NCBI RefSeq assembly: GCF_017599305.1 | Contig: NZ_JAGFWR010000029.1 | Coordinates: forward strand, 1 to 64,000 | Length of the DNA: 64,000 nt | Direction: 5' to 3' | Source of the DNA: Micromonospora antibiotica | Lineage (GTDB): Bacteria > Actinomycetota > Actinomycetes > Mycobacteriales > Micromonosporaceae | Part shown: positions 41,147 through 51,397 of the stretch, in pieces | Layout of the letters: every line of letters begins with the position of its first letter | How positions within the stretch are numbered: position 1 is the stretch's first letter | Notes under the pieces: generated by a model | Database searches by the model: none | Seen by the model: the letters and a program-made list of their open reading frames with translations, nothing else | What the model was told of the DNA's origin: nothing | Made by a program: the position numbers and the translations under genes

Positions 41147-42150
41147 GCGCGAACGGTGGGACCAAGGCGATCATCGCCGCCCTGCTGGCTAATGTCGGCA
41201 TCGCGATCACCAAGTTCATCGCGTTCCTGCTGACCAGCTCGTCGTCGATGCTGGCCGAGTCGATCCACTCGGTGGCGGACTCGGGCAACCAGGCGCTGCT
41301 GCTGCTGGGTGGTAAGCGGGCCAAACGGGCGGCCACCCCGGAGCACCCCTTCGGGTACGGCCGGGAGCGCTACATCTACGCGTTCATCGTGTCGATCGTG
41401 CTGTTCAGCCTCGGTGGCCTCTTCGCGCTCTACGAGGCGTGGCACAAGGCGGCCGACCCGCACCCGATCACCGCGTGGCAGTGGGTGCCGGTGACTGTCC
41501 TGCTGGCGGCCATCGTGATGGAGGGCTTCTCCTTCCGTACCGCGATCAAGGAGTCGAACCACACCCGGGGCAACCAGTCCTGGGTGAACTTCATCCGTCG
41601 GGCCAAGGCGCCGGAGCTGCCGGTGGTGCTGCTGGAGGACTTCGGCGCGCTGGTCGGTCTGGTGCTCGCGCTGTTCGGTGTGGGGTTGACGCTGATCACC
41701 GGCAACGGCATGTGGGACGCCGCGGGCACCGCGATGATCGGCGTACTGCTGGTGATCATCGCGATCGTGCTGGCGATCGAGACCAAGAGCCTGCTGCTCG
41801 GTGAGGGTGCCGACCCGGCCGACCTGGCGACCATCGAGCGGGCGGTCACCGCCGGCCCCGAGGTCGAGCGGATCATCCACATGAAGACGCTCTACCTCGG
41901 TCCGGAGGAGCTGATGGTGGCCGCGAAGATCGGCGTGCCGGCCTGGGAGAGCGCCGAGGAACTCGCCCGGGGGATCAACGCGGTCGAGGCGCGGATCCGT
42001 ACGGCCGTGCCGATCGCCCGGGTCATCTACCTGGAACCGGACATCTACAGCGTGGCCGCCGAGCGGGCCGGCACCGGCACGGCCGCGCCGACCGCCGTCG
42101 TGCCGTCGCCGAGCGAGTCGGGTGAGGTGGCCGGGCGGGCCGGGGGCTGA
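41143..42150 (+). CDS. Cation diffusion facilitator (CDF) transporter
   Basis: 335 residues, GTG start. Membrane helices start early (AALLANVGIAITKFIAFLL). Metal-site residues H42 and D46 lie in ESIHSVADSGNQ; the second site reads LLEDFGALVGLV, with Glu replacing the usual His, as in the SLC30A9-like branch. The C-terminal cytoplasmic domain is present (EVERIIHMKTLYLGPEELMV). It probably exports a divalent metal such as zinc or manganese in exchange for protons. It is a guest in an otherwise mannose-metabolism operon. Confidence 0.9.
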   Translation: MSANGGTKAIIAALLANVGIAITKFIAFLLTSSSSMLAESIHSVADSGNQALLLLGGKRAKRAATPEHPFGYGRERYIYAFIVSIVLFSLGGLFALYEAWHKAADPHPITAWQWVPVTVLLAAIVMEGFSFRTAIKESNHTRGNQSWVNFIRRAKAPELPVVLLEDFGALVGLVLALFGVGLTLITGNGMWDAAGTAMIGVLLVIIAIVLAIETKSLLLGEGADPADLATIERAVTAGPEVERIIHMKTLYLGPEELMVAAKIGVPAWESAEELARGINAVEARIRTAVPIARVIYLEPDIYSVAAERAGTGTAAPTAVVPSPSESGEVAGRAGG

Positions 42151-42152
42151 GC

Positions 42153-43466
42153 GTGGAGCTGCTCTACGGGTCGATCCGCGACTACGCCTGGGGGTCCCGC
42201 TCGGCGATCGCCGAGTTGCAGGGGCGACCGGTGCCCAGCGCCGGCCCGGAGGCGGAGTTGTGGCTGGGCGCCCACCCGGGTGGCCCGGCCACGGTCGACC
42301 GGGGCGGCGAGCGGATGAGCCTGACCGATCTGCTGGTCGCCGAGCCGGATCACTGGCTCGGCGACCAGGTGGTAGGCCGGTTCGGCACCCGGCTGCCGTT
42401 CCTGCTGAAGGTGCTCGCGGCAGAGGCCCCGTTGAGTCTCCAGGCCCACCCGGACGCCGAGCAGGCCCGCGCCGGGTACGCGGCCGAGCAGGCTTGCGCC
42501 GGGTCGCCGGCCGGGCAGGCGGAAGCAGGGCAGGTGAGGGCAGGGCAGGCTGAGGCCGGGCGGGCAGGGGTGGGCAGTGGCACCGGGGCGGGCCACGCCG
42601 GAACCGCTGCTGGGGCGGGCCAGGCCGGAACCGTCGTCGGGGCGGGTCGGGGTGGGCGGCCGCGTAACTACGTCGATCCCTACCACAAGCCGGAGTTGCT
42701 GGTCGCGTTGACGCCGTTCGACGCGCTCTGCGGGTTCCGTGACCCGGCGGTGTCGGCGACGGCGTTGGCCGGTTTCGGCGTACCGGAGCTGTTGCCGGTG
42801 GTGGCCGCGTTGCGGGCCGGTCCGGCGGGGCTGCGCGAGGCCGTACGGACGCTGCTGACCTGGCCGGACGCGGACCGTGCCCGGCTGATCGGGGCGGTGC
42901 GCACGGCGGACGTGGCCGGGCCGGACGCCGACCTGGCCCGGGAGTTGGCCGACCGCTACCCGGCCGACCCGGGGGTGCTGGTGGCGTTGCTGCTGCACCA
43001 CGTCCGGCTGACGCCGGGGGAGGCGATCTGGATGCCGGCCGGCAACCTGCACGCCTACCTGCGGGGTTGCGGTGTGGAGATCATGGCGGCCAGTGACAAC
43101 GTGTTGCGCGGCGGGCTGACCCCCAAACACGTGGACGTCGACGAGTTGCTGCGGGTGCTGTGCTTCGAGGTGCTGGACGATCCGGTGATCGCCGCCCGTC
43201 CGGTGGCGTCCGGGGTGGTCCGGTGGCCGGTGCCGGTGGACGATTTCGCGTTGCACCGGGTGACGGTGGAGGCGTCCGGGCCGGAGGTCCGGCTGCCGTT
43301 GCCCGGCCCCCGGGTGGTGTTCTGCCACAGCGGCAAGGTCGCGGTGGACGACGGGGTCGGCGCGGTGATGCTCGGTCCGGGGCAGGCCGCCGTGGGCACG
43401 GCCGCCGCGACGGCACTTGTCGTCTCCGGCACGGGCGCGGCGTTCGTCGCCAGTTGCGGCATCTGA
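42153..43466 (+). CDS. manA: Mannose-6-phosphate isomerase, class I
   Basis: 437 residues. Interconverts fructose-6-phosphate and mannose-6-phosphate. Zinc-site motifs: LSLQAHPDAEQA (Gln/His), DPYHKPELL (Glu), and MPAGNLHAYLRGCGVEIMAASDN (His). A low-complexity insert of about 65 residues of Ala/Gly/Gln (QAEAGQVRAGQAEAGRAG) splits the gene between the first and second zinc motifs. The reading frame is intact, so the loop may be tolerated on the surface. It starts 2 bases after the CDF stop. Confidence 0.92.
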   Translation: MELLYGSIRDYAWGSRSAIAELQGRPVPSAGPEAELWLGAHPGGPATVDRGGERMSLTDLLVAEPDHWLGDQVVGRFGTRLPFLLKVLAAEAPLSLQAHPDAEQARAGYAAEQACAGSPAGQAEAGQVRAGQAEAGRAGVGSGTGAGHAGTAAGAGQAGTVVGAGRGGRPRNYVDPYHKPELLVALTPFDALCGFRDPAVSATALAGFGVPELLPVVAALRAGPAGLREAVRTLLTWPDADRARLIGAVRTADVAGPDADLARELADRYPADPGVLVALLLHHVRLTPGEAIWMPAGNLHAYLRGCGVEIMAASDNVLRGGLTPKHVDVDELLRVLCFEVLDDPVIAARPVASGVVRWPVPVDDFALHRVTVEASGPEVRLPLPGPRVVFCHSGKVAVDDGVGAVMLGPGQAAVGTAAATALVVSGTGAAFVASCGI

Positions 43467-43775
43467 ACGATCTCACCCCTTTTCCGCAGCAGAGTTGGCG
43501 GCAAACGCGGCACGCCGCAAGTCCGACTTTCCCGAATTGCTTGACTATGCCGTGGCACAGTGTAACTATATGTGTACGCAGCGTTGTCGCGACGAAGGTC
43601 CGGTGGCGCGCGGGGGAAACCAAACCGGGGGGATGCACGGGGCGGCCGGCAGGTGGGCGGAGGTTTCGTCCGGTGCCGACCGCCCCGTGTGCTGTCCCGA
43701 GGCGGCCCACCGTGCGCCGCGAGAAGGCGAGCGTAAGGTGGATGGTCGCGCAGCCATCGTTCGACAGGAGCCTTC
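43467..43775. other. Intergenic region before ahcY with promoter
   Basis: About 310 bases. A candidate promoter TTGACT (43541-43546), 17 bases, AACTAT (43564-43569) lies in a locally A+T-rich patch, giving a leader of about 200 bases. A 120-codon ORF crossing it has no recognisable product. I looked for an S-adenosylhomocysteine riboswitch here and did not find its conserved core. Confidence 0.5.
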
Positions 43776-45263
<1,488 letters not shown>

Positions 45264-45273
45264 GCACACCCGT

Positions 45274-45304
45274 GCAGGGCCGGCCGCCGAGCGGCCGGCC
45301 CTGC
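45274..45304 (+). terminator. Hairpin terminator after ahcY
   Basis: Perfect 14-bp G+C stem (45274-45287 with 45291-45304) and a 3-base loop, 10 bases after the ahcY stop. Confidence 0.8.
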
Positions 45305-45367
45305 GCGCGTCCGGGGGTCTCGCGGCGCTGTGGGGCGGTCCGGCGGGGTCGTGGCCGGTGGATGCCG

Positions 45368-45538
45368 CTACCGTCGCCCGGCAGAGCGGATCTTGTCGCG
45401 GCGGGCCGGACGGACCCAGGTCCACACGCACCAGGCGAGCCAGGCGAGGGAGACGACCAGGGCCAGCGGGCGCAGCCGGAGTGCGTTGAGGACGATCACC
45501 AGCGCGAGCACGCCCAGCCACGGGCCGAAGCCCTTCAC
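45368..45538 (-). CDS. Small two-helix membrane protein
   Basis: 56 residues from GTG 45538, with two hydrophobic stretches (PWLGVLALVIVLNALRL and PLALVVSLAWLAWCVWTWV) and a basic end. A longer frame from ATG 45751 would add a 71-residue Pro/Arg-rich N-terminus. Neither start has a clear ribosome site. Function unknown. Confidence 0.5.
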   Translation of the reverse strand: MKGFGPWLGVLALVIVLNALRLRPLALVVSLAWLAWCVWTWVRPARRDKIRSAGRR

Positions 45539-45795
45539 CGGTGCCGTCCCGGCTGGCGGTGGCGAAGCGCGCCGGGGGCGGAACTCACCGGTGGCGGGGC
45601 GTACGCGGGGCGGAGGGTGGGGGTGCGGGGCGTGTCGGGCACGGGCCGTCCTGTCCTGGGGTACGTCGGATTTTGCCACGTCGGGCGGTTGACTGGCACC
45701 CCCCGGCCAGCGGGTCCGCCCGACCATCCCGACCAGGGTGAACCCTGTCATGAACGACTTGACGGGACCCCGGATCAGGAGGAAGGTATGGCTGC

Positions 45796-45811
45796 CCTAA
45801 GTAAACTGAGG
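45796..45811. promoter_or_regulatory. Imperfect palindrome upstream of the iron-uptake operon
   Basis: CCTAAGTAAACTGAGG matches its reverse complement at 12 of 16 bases, 28 bases before the efeU start, in a short A+T-richer patch. It is a candidate DtxR/IdeR- or Fur-type site for iron control. The fit to either consensus is partial. Confidence 0.35.
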
Positions 45812-45838
45812 CATGCCTGACCACGACACGGAGTACCG

Positions 45839-46735
45839 ATGTTCGCCACGTACCTGATCGGCCTGCGGGAGGGCCTGGAGGCGACGCTGGTCGTCAGCAT
45901 CCTGGTCGCCTTCCTGGTCAAGTCGCAGCGCCGCGACCGGCTGCCCCAGGTATGGGCCGGCGTCGGGCTCGCCGTGGCCCTGTCGGTGCTGTTCGGTTGG
46001 CTCATCGAGTACACCTCGACCTCACTGCTGGCCCGCTCCGAGGACCGGGAACTGTTCGAGGCGGTCACCTCGGTCGCCGCCGTCGTCTTCGTCACCTGGA
46101 TGATCTTCTGGATGCGTCGGGCCGCCCGGACGATCGCCGGTGAGCTGCGCGGCAGACTGAGCGAGGCGTTGGCCGTCGGCTCGTTCGCGGTGGCCGGGAT
46201 GGCGTTCCTCGCGGTGGTCCGGGAGGGCCTGGAAACCGCCCTGATCTTCTACTCGGCGGCGCAGAGCGCGACCGGCGGCACCGGCTCCGGGCCGCTGCTG
46301 GCGCTGATCGGCGGCATCGTCACCGCCGTCGGGATCGGCGTCCTGCTCTACCGCAGCGCCCTGCGGATCAACCTGTCGACGTTCTTCACCTGGACCGGCG
46401 CGCTGCTGATCCTGGTCGCCGCCGGCATCCTCAAGTACGGCGTGCACGACTTCCAGGAGGCCGGGGTGCTGCCCGGCCTCAACGACCTGGCCTTCGACAT
46501 CACCGGCGTGCTCGACCCCAACACCTGGTACGCCGCCCTGCTCGCCGGCATGTTCAACATCACCGCCGCGCCGAGCGTGCTGGAGATGGTCGCCTGGGTC
46601 GCCTACGCCGTACCGGTGCTGGTGTTGTTCCTGCGGCGGCCGGCGGCCCCCGCGAAGCCCGCACCGGCCGGCGACCCCGCCCCCACCGGCGACGGTAACC
46701 CCACCACCCAGCCGGCCGTGTCGCGGCGAGCCTGA
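45839..46735 (+). CDS. efeU: Iron permease EfeU (FTR1 family)
   Basis: 298 residues, seven or so membrane helices. Two REGLE iron-binding motifs (LREGLEATLVV at residues 9-19, and VREGLETALIF near 128) are the mark of FTR1/EfeU permeases, which take up iron oxidised at the membrane. A Pro/Ala-rich C-terminal tail follows the last helix. It is first in an efeU-efeO-efeB operon. Confidence 0.95.
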   Translation: MFATYLIGLREGLEATLVVSILVAFLVKSQRRDRLPQVWAGVGLAVALSVLFGWLIEYTSTSLLARSEDRELFEAVTSVAAVVFVTWMIFWMRRAARTIAGELRGRLSEALAVGSFAVAGMAFLAVVREGLETALIFYSAAQSATGGTGSGPLLALIGGIVTAVGIGVLLYRSALRINLSTFFTWTGALLILVAAGILKYGVHDFQEAGVLPGLNDLAFDITGVLDPNTWYAALLAGMFNITAAPSVLEMVAWVAYAVPVLVLFLRRPAAPAKPAPAGDPAPTGDGNPTTQPAVSRRA

Positions 46736-46760
46736 ACCTTCCCGAGGAGACAAGCAAACG

Positions 46761-47894
46761 ATGCGTACCACCCGTTTCCTGGCGCTCGCCGCCGTCGGCG
46801 CGCTTGCCGTCACCGGTGTCACCGCCTGCGGCGGCAAGGACGAGCAGCAGGATGGCGCGGCCGCCAACACGGTCAAGGTCAAGGCCACCGACAGCGTGTG
46901 CGAGGTCGACGTCACCGAGTTGGACGCCGGTCAGGCGACCTTCACCGTGACCAACTCCGGCAGCAAGGTCAACGAGTTCTACGTCTACGCCGCCGGTGAC
47001 CGGGTGATGGGCGAGGTGGAGAACATCGCCCCGGGGCTGAGCCGCGAGTTGCGGGTGGAACTGCCCGCCGGCACGTACGAGACGGCCTGCAAGCCGGGGA
47101 TGAGCGGCCGGGGCATCCGGGGCGCGCTGAAGGTCAGCGGCACCGCCGCGACCGTGGCCCCGGACGCCGCGCTGACCCAGGCCACCGCCAGCTACCAGCG
47201 GTACGTGACCAGCCAGACCGCCGCCCTGCTCACCAAGACCGAGGAGTTCGTCGGCGCGGTCAAGGCCGGCGACGTGCCGAAGGCCAAGGCCCTGTACCCG
47301 GTGGCCCGCACCTACTGGGAGCGGATCGAGCCGGTCGCGGAGAGCTTCGGCGACCTCGACCCCAAGATCGACGGTCGGGAGGAGGTCATCGAGGAGGGCA
47401 TGGAGTTCACCGGCTTCCACCGGATCGAGAAGGACCTCTGGACCACCGGCGACATCAGTAAGGACGGCCCGATCGCCGACCGGCTGCTGGTCGACGTCAA
47501 GGAGATCGTGGCCCGGGCCAACGCCGAGAAGCTCACCCCGCTCCAGCTCGCCAACGGGGCCAAGGCCCTGCTCGACGAGGTGGCCAGCGGCAAGATCACC
47601 GGCGAGGAGGAGCGGTACTCGCACACCGACCTCTGGGACTTCAACGCCAACCTGGAGGGCTCCAAGGCCGCCGTCGCCGCGCTGCGACCCGCGCTGGAGC
47701 AGCGCGCCCCCGAGCTGGTCGCCCAGCTCGACAAGGAGTTCGCCAACGTGGAGGCGGCGCTCGGCAAGCACCGCGACGGCGACGGCTGGAAGCTGCACAC
47801 CCAGCTGAGCAAGACCGACCTCAAGGAGCTGTCGGACAGCATCAACGCCCTCGCCGAGCCGGTCAGCAAGGTCGCCGCCGCCGTCGCCCGGTGA
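46761..47894 (+). CDS. efeO: Iron-uptake lipoprotein EfeO
   Basis: 377 residues. A lipobox ends at C23 (TGVTAC). The N-terminal domain (30-115) is cupredoxin-like; the rest is the imelysin/M75-type helical domain with the GFHRIEKDLW (HXXE) metal motif. It is thought to bind periplasmic or surface iron and pass it to EfeU. Starts after CCGAGGAGA, 25 bases behind efeU, and is followed by efeB. Confidence 0.94.
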   Translation: MRTTRFLALAAVGALAVTGVTACGGKDEQQDGAAANTVKVKATDSVCEVDVTELDAGQATFTVTNSGSKVNEFYVYAAGDRVMGEVENIAPGLSRELRVELPAGTYETACKPGMSGRGIRGALKVSGTAATVAPDAALTQATASYQRYVTSQTAALLTKTEEFVGAVKAGDVPKAKALYPVARTYWERIEPVAESFGDLDPKIDGREEVIEEGMEFTGFHRIEKDLWTTGDISKDGPIADRLLVDVKEIVARANAEKLTPLQLANGAKALLDEVASGKITGEEERYSHTDLWDFNANLEGSKAAVAALRPALEQRAPELVAQLDKEFANVEAALGKHRDGDGWKLHTQLSKTDLKELSDSINALAEPVSKVAAAVAR

Positions 47895-47943
47895 CGACGG
47901 GTCAGCACGGCCGTCGTACGGCCGGTCCCTCCCAGGAGAGTCG

Positions 47944-49245
47944 ATGAGCGAGCAGAGCAGCACCACCGGCCGGGGTCGCCGCCGGCTGACCCGACGGCGG
48001 GCGATCACCCTGGCCGGGGTCGGGGTCGCCGGGGTGGCGGGGGTGGCCGCCGGAGCGGGCGCGTTGACCCGCGACGGCGACCGGGCCGCCGCCAACGACG
48101 GGGCCGCCGGGGCGGTGCCGTTCCACGGTGAACACCAGGCCGGGATCACCACCCCGGCCCAGGACCGGCTGCACTTCGTCGCCTTCGACGTGATCACCAA
48201 GGACCGGGACCGGCTGGTCGCGATGCTCCAGGAGTGGACGGCCGCCGCCGCCCGGATGGCCGGCGGAAAGGACGCCGGGGTGATCGGTGCCGTCGGCGGC
48301 ATGCCGGAGGCCCCGCCGGACGACACCGGCGAGGCGCTGGGCCTGCCCCCGTCGCAGCTCACCCTGACCGTCGGCTTCGGTGCGACCCTGTTCCGCGACG
48401 CGCAGGGCCGGGACCGGTTCGGCCTCGCCGGCCGCCGCCCCGCCGCGCTGGCCGACCTGCCGCACTTCGCCGGGGACGCGTTGCGCCCGGAGATCTCCGG
48501 TGGCGACCTGTGCGTGCAGGCGTGCGCCAACGACCCGCAGGTGGCGGTGCACGCCATCCGTAACCTGGCCCGGATCGGGATGGGTGTGGTCAGCGTCCGC
48601 TGGTCGCAGCTCGGCTTCGGGCGTACCTCGTCGACGTCGCGGGACCAGGCGACCCCGCGTAACCTTTTCGGCTTCAAGGACGGCACCGCCAACCTCAAGG
48701 CCGAGGACGCCGGGCTGCTGCGTGAGCAGCTCTGGGCCCAGCCGGAGGACGGCGCGGACTGGATGACCGGCGGGTCCTACCTGGTCACCCGCAAGATCCG
48801 GATGCAGATCGAGACCTGGGACCGCAGTTCGCTGACCGAGCAGGAGCAGATCGTCGGCCGGACCAAGGGCAGCGGTGCGCCGCTGGGCCGCCGCGACGAG
48901 TTCGACGAGCCGGACTTCGCCGCGAAGGGCGACGACGGTCAGCCGGTGATCGCCGTCGACTCGCACGTGCGCCTCGCCCACCCCACCCTGAACAACGGTG
49001 CCCGGCTGCTGCGCCGGGGCTACAACTACGTCGACGGCTCGGACGGGCTGGGCCGGCTCGACGCCGGGCTGTTCTTCATGGCCTACCAGCGGGACCCGCG
49101 CCGGCAGTTCGTGCCGATCCAGACCCAGCTGGCCCGCAACGACGCGATGAACGAATACCTGCGGCACGTCTCCAGCGGCCTGTTCGCCTGCCCGGCCGGG
49201 GTCCGGGACGCCGCCGACTGGTGGGGTCGCGCCCTGTTCAGCTGA
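47944..49245 (+). CDS. efeB: Dye-decolorizing peroxidase EfeB (deferrochelatase)
   Basis: 433 residues with a twin-arginine signal (RRRLTRRRAITLAGVGVAG). The Dyp peroxidase motif GXXDG is seen in FGFKDGTANL, and the proximal heme His is expected in DSHVRLAHPTLNN. It is exported folded with heme and is believed to oxidise iron or extract it from heme for EfeO/EfeU. The 3' end overlaps the convergent RDD gene by 8 bases. Confidence 0.95.
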   Translation: MSEQSSTTGRGRRRLTRRRAITLAGVGVAGVAGVAAGAGALTRDGDRAAANDGAAGAVPFHGEHQAGITTPAQDRLHFVAFDVITKDRDRLVAMLQEWTAAAARMAGGKDAGVIGAVGGMPEAPPDDTGEALGLPPSQLTLTVGFGATLFRDAQGRDRFGLAGRRPAALADLPHFAGDALRPEISGGDLCVQACANDPQVAVHAIRNLARIGMGVVSVRWSQLGFGRTSSTSRDQATPRNLFGFKDGTANLKAEDAGLLREQLWAQPEDGADWMTGGSYLVTRKIRMQIETWDRSSLTEQEQIVGRTKGSGAPLGRRDEFDEPDFAAKGDDGQPVIAVDSHVRLAHPTLNNGARLLRRGYNYVDGSDGLGRLDAGLFFMAYQRDPRRQFVPIQTQLARNDAMNEYLRHVSSGLFACPAGVRDAADWWGRALFS

Positions 49246-50305
49246 GCGGCGACCCGGAATCCTCCGGCGACGCCGACCGCAGTACCGGCACAGCCGGGCG
49301 CACCCCGGCCGGGGCGGGGCCCGGGGCCGGCGGTTCGACGGCGGGGGCCGGCGGTTCGACGGCGGCGGGGGTGGTCGGGTGCAGGTCGGGCCAGAGGGTG
49401 GCGGTGAGCGCCCGGTTTCGGCGCAGCCGCAGCGTGCCGCGCCGGTTCCGTTCCGCCAGCACCGCCGCCAGCAGCAACGGCTCCGGTACGCCGGGCGGTG
49501 ACTTCGGGGCGGTCACCGCCGCCACCTCGCACCACAACTCCCGGGCCAACCTCGACCGGTACGGCTCGACGATCTGCCCGGCCCGGGTCAGGTACTGCCG
49601 GACCGCCAGGGCCAGCGCGTCGTCGAGCCTGGTCAGGTCCAGGGTGGCCGCCCAGCCGGCCAGCGGCGGAATGATCCGTGGGGCCGGTCGCCAGCCCTGC
49701 GTCGTGCGGGTGTGCACCACCATGGTGCCGGCGACCAGGTCGCCCAGCCGTCGCCCGCGCGGATCGGTCAGCATCACGGTGACGCCGGCCACCCAACTCA
49801 GCAGCGGCAGCACCAGCCCCGGCCACTCCACGGCCACCCCCACCAGCGCCCGGGTCAGCGACTGGCGCAGCTCCACCGGGCCGCCGTCGGCGCTGACCAC
49901 CCGCAGGCCCACCGCGAGCTTGCCGGGCGTCCGGCCGTGGTTGAGGCGTTCCCAGGCGACCGGATAGCCGACCAGCACCAGCACCAGGCCGAGCGTCTCC
50001 AACGCCCCGGTGAAGGCCCGGTCCACCACCGGGTCGGGCAGCAGGATCAGCACCACCGGGGTCAGCGTCAACGCCAGCAGCGCCGCGCAGAGCAGTTGAC
50101 CGACGACGTCGATCAGGAGCGCCAGGACCCGGGAGCCGAGCCGGGCCGCCCGCACGTCCAGCTCGACGGCCTCGCCGCTGATCAGTCCGGCGTCCGCCCA
50201 GCGTCCGCCGGCCGGGGTGTCCGCCGGGCCGACGCGGGTCGGGGTGTCCGCCGGGCCGACGCGGGTCGGCACCGGTGGTTGCGCTCTCACCCGGACAGTG
50301 AACAC
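49238..50305 (-). CDS. RDD-family membrane protein
   Basis: 355 residues from GTG 50305, divergent from the SpoIIM gene by 26 bases. The RDD domain (ARLGSRVLALLIDVVGQL, HGRTPGKLAVGLRVV, DPRGRRLGDLVAGTMVV) has about four membrane helices. A cytoplasmic C-terminal half of 180 residues is helical and Pro-rich at the end. The N-terminus contains a 9-residue duplication (TRVGPADTP, 27 bp, at about 50215-50268). RDD and SpoIIM genes commonly flank MoxR/DUF58 operons; transport or envelope role unknown. Confidence 0.87.
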   Translation of the reverse strand: MFTVRVRAQPPVPTRVGPADTPTRVGPADTPAGGRWADAGLISGEAVELDVRAARLGSRVLALLIDVVGQLLCAALLALTLTPVVLILLPDPVVDRAFTGALETLGLVLVLVGYPVAWERLNHGRTPGKLAVGLRVVSADGGPVELRQSLTRALVGVAVEWPGLVLPLLSWVAGVTVMLTDPRGRRLGDLVAGTMVVHTRTTQGWRPAPRIIPPLAGWAATLDLTRLDDALALAVRQYLTRAGQIVEPYRSRLARELWCEVAAVTAPKSPPGVPEPLLLAAVLAERNRRGTLRLRRNRALTATLWPDLHPTTPAAVEPPAPAVEPPAPGPAPAGVRPAVPVLRSASPEDSGSPLS

Positions 50306-50331
50306 TATGGGCGCGGGACGGGGGAGGACCA

Positions 50332-51381
50332 GTGGATCTCGACGCGTACGTCGCCGAGCACAGCCACGAGTGGCGGCGGCTGGAGCTGTTCTGCGACCGG
50401 CGTCGACTCGACGTCGACGAGATCGACGAGATGATCGTCCTCTACCAGCGCACCGCCACCCACCTGTCGGCGCTGCGCAGCCGGGCACCCGATCCGGCCC
50501 TGGTCAGCCGGTTGTCCCAACTGGTGCTGCGGGCGCGGGCCCGGATCACCGGTCGCCGACGGCCGTCCTGGGGGGCGTTGGGGCGGTTCCTGGTCGTCGG
50601 GTTCCCCGGCGCCGTCTACCGGGTCTGGCCGTGGTGGTGTGCGGTGGCCACCGGGTTCAGCCTGCTCAGCGGCTTCCTCATCTGGTACGTCGCGGGCAAC
50701 CCGGGCACCGCCGCCGCGTTCATCGGCCCCGACGCCGCCGCCGACCTGGTCGACTCCGGCTTCGCCGGCTACTACACCGAGTTCTCCGCGCCCACGTTCG
50801 CCTTCCACCTGTGGACCCACAACGCCTGGATCGCCGCCCAGTGTCTCGCCTCGGGGGTGCTCGTCGTGCCGGTGTTCTACCTGCTGTGGCAGAACGCGCT
50901 GAACGTCGGGGTGGTGGGCGGGGTGATGGTCTCCTATGGCCGGGCCGACGTGTTCTTCGGCCTGATCACCCCGCACGGGCTGTTGGAGCTGACCGGGGTC
51001 TTCGTCGCGGCCGGGGTGGGGCTGCGGACCGCCTGGGCGTGGATCTCGCCACCGGAGCACCTGGGCCGGGGGCGGGCGGTGGCCGAGGCGGGCCGCTCGG
51101 CGATCCTGGTCGCGGTGGGTCTGGTCGGGCTCTTCGCGGTCTCCGCACTGTTGGAGGCGTTCGTCACCCCGTCGCCGGTGCCGGTGTCGCTGCGGGTCGG
51201 TGTCGGTGCGACGGTGTGGCTGGGCTTCCTGGCGTACGTGGTGCTGCTCGGTCGCCGGGCGGTCGCCGTCGAGCGCGTACCGGCCGAGCGTGCCGACCCG
51301 TGGCTGGCCGAACTGTGGCCCTCCACGGACCCGGCCCGCGCCTGGCACCCCACCCACCGCCCGCACCGACCCGTGCCGTGA
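50332..51381 (+). CDS. SpoIIM-family (stage II sporulation protein M) membrane protein
   Basis: 349 residues, GTG start. An N-terminal helical soluble region (residues 1-80, RRLDVDEIDEMIVLYQRTATHL) precedes five or six membrane helices, including WTHNAWIAAQCLASGVLVVPVFY and the ITPHGLLELTG motif typical of SpoIIM. In Bacillus the homologue takes part in engulfment; in actinobacteria such genes sit beside RDD, MoxR and DUF58 genes, as here, with unknown function. Confidence 0.9.
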   Translation: MDLDAYVAEHSHEWRRLELFCDRRRLDVDEIDEMIVLYQRTATHLSALRSRAPDPALVSRLSQLVLRARARITGRRRPSWGALGRFLVVGFPGAVYRVWPWWCAVATGFSLLSGFLIWYVAGNPGTAAAFIGPDAAADLVDSGFAGYYTEFSAPTFAFHLWTHNAWIAAQCLASGVLVVPVFYLLWQNALNVGVVGGVMVSYGRADVFFGLITPHGLLELTGVFVAAGVGLRTAWAWISPPEHLGRGRAVAEAGRSAILVAVGLVGLFAVSALLEAFVTPSPVPVSLRVGVGATVWLGFLAYVVLLGRRAVAVERVPAERADPWLAELWPSTDPARAWHPTHRPHRPVP

Positions 51382-51397
51382 ACGGACCGGACCCGGG

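Noticed and set aside
43570..43775. S-adenosylhomocysteine riboswitch in the ahcY leader
   Set aside because: The leader is long, but the conserved riboswitch core and pairing were not found by eye; a covariance-model search would settle it.
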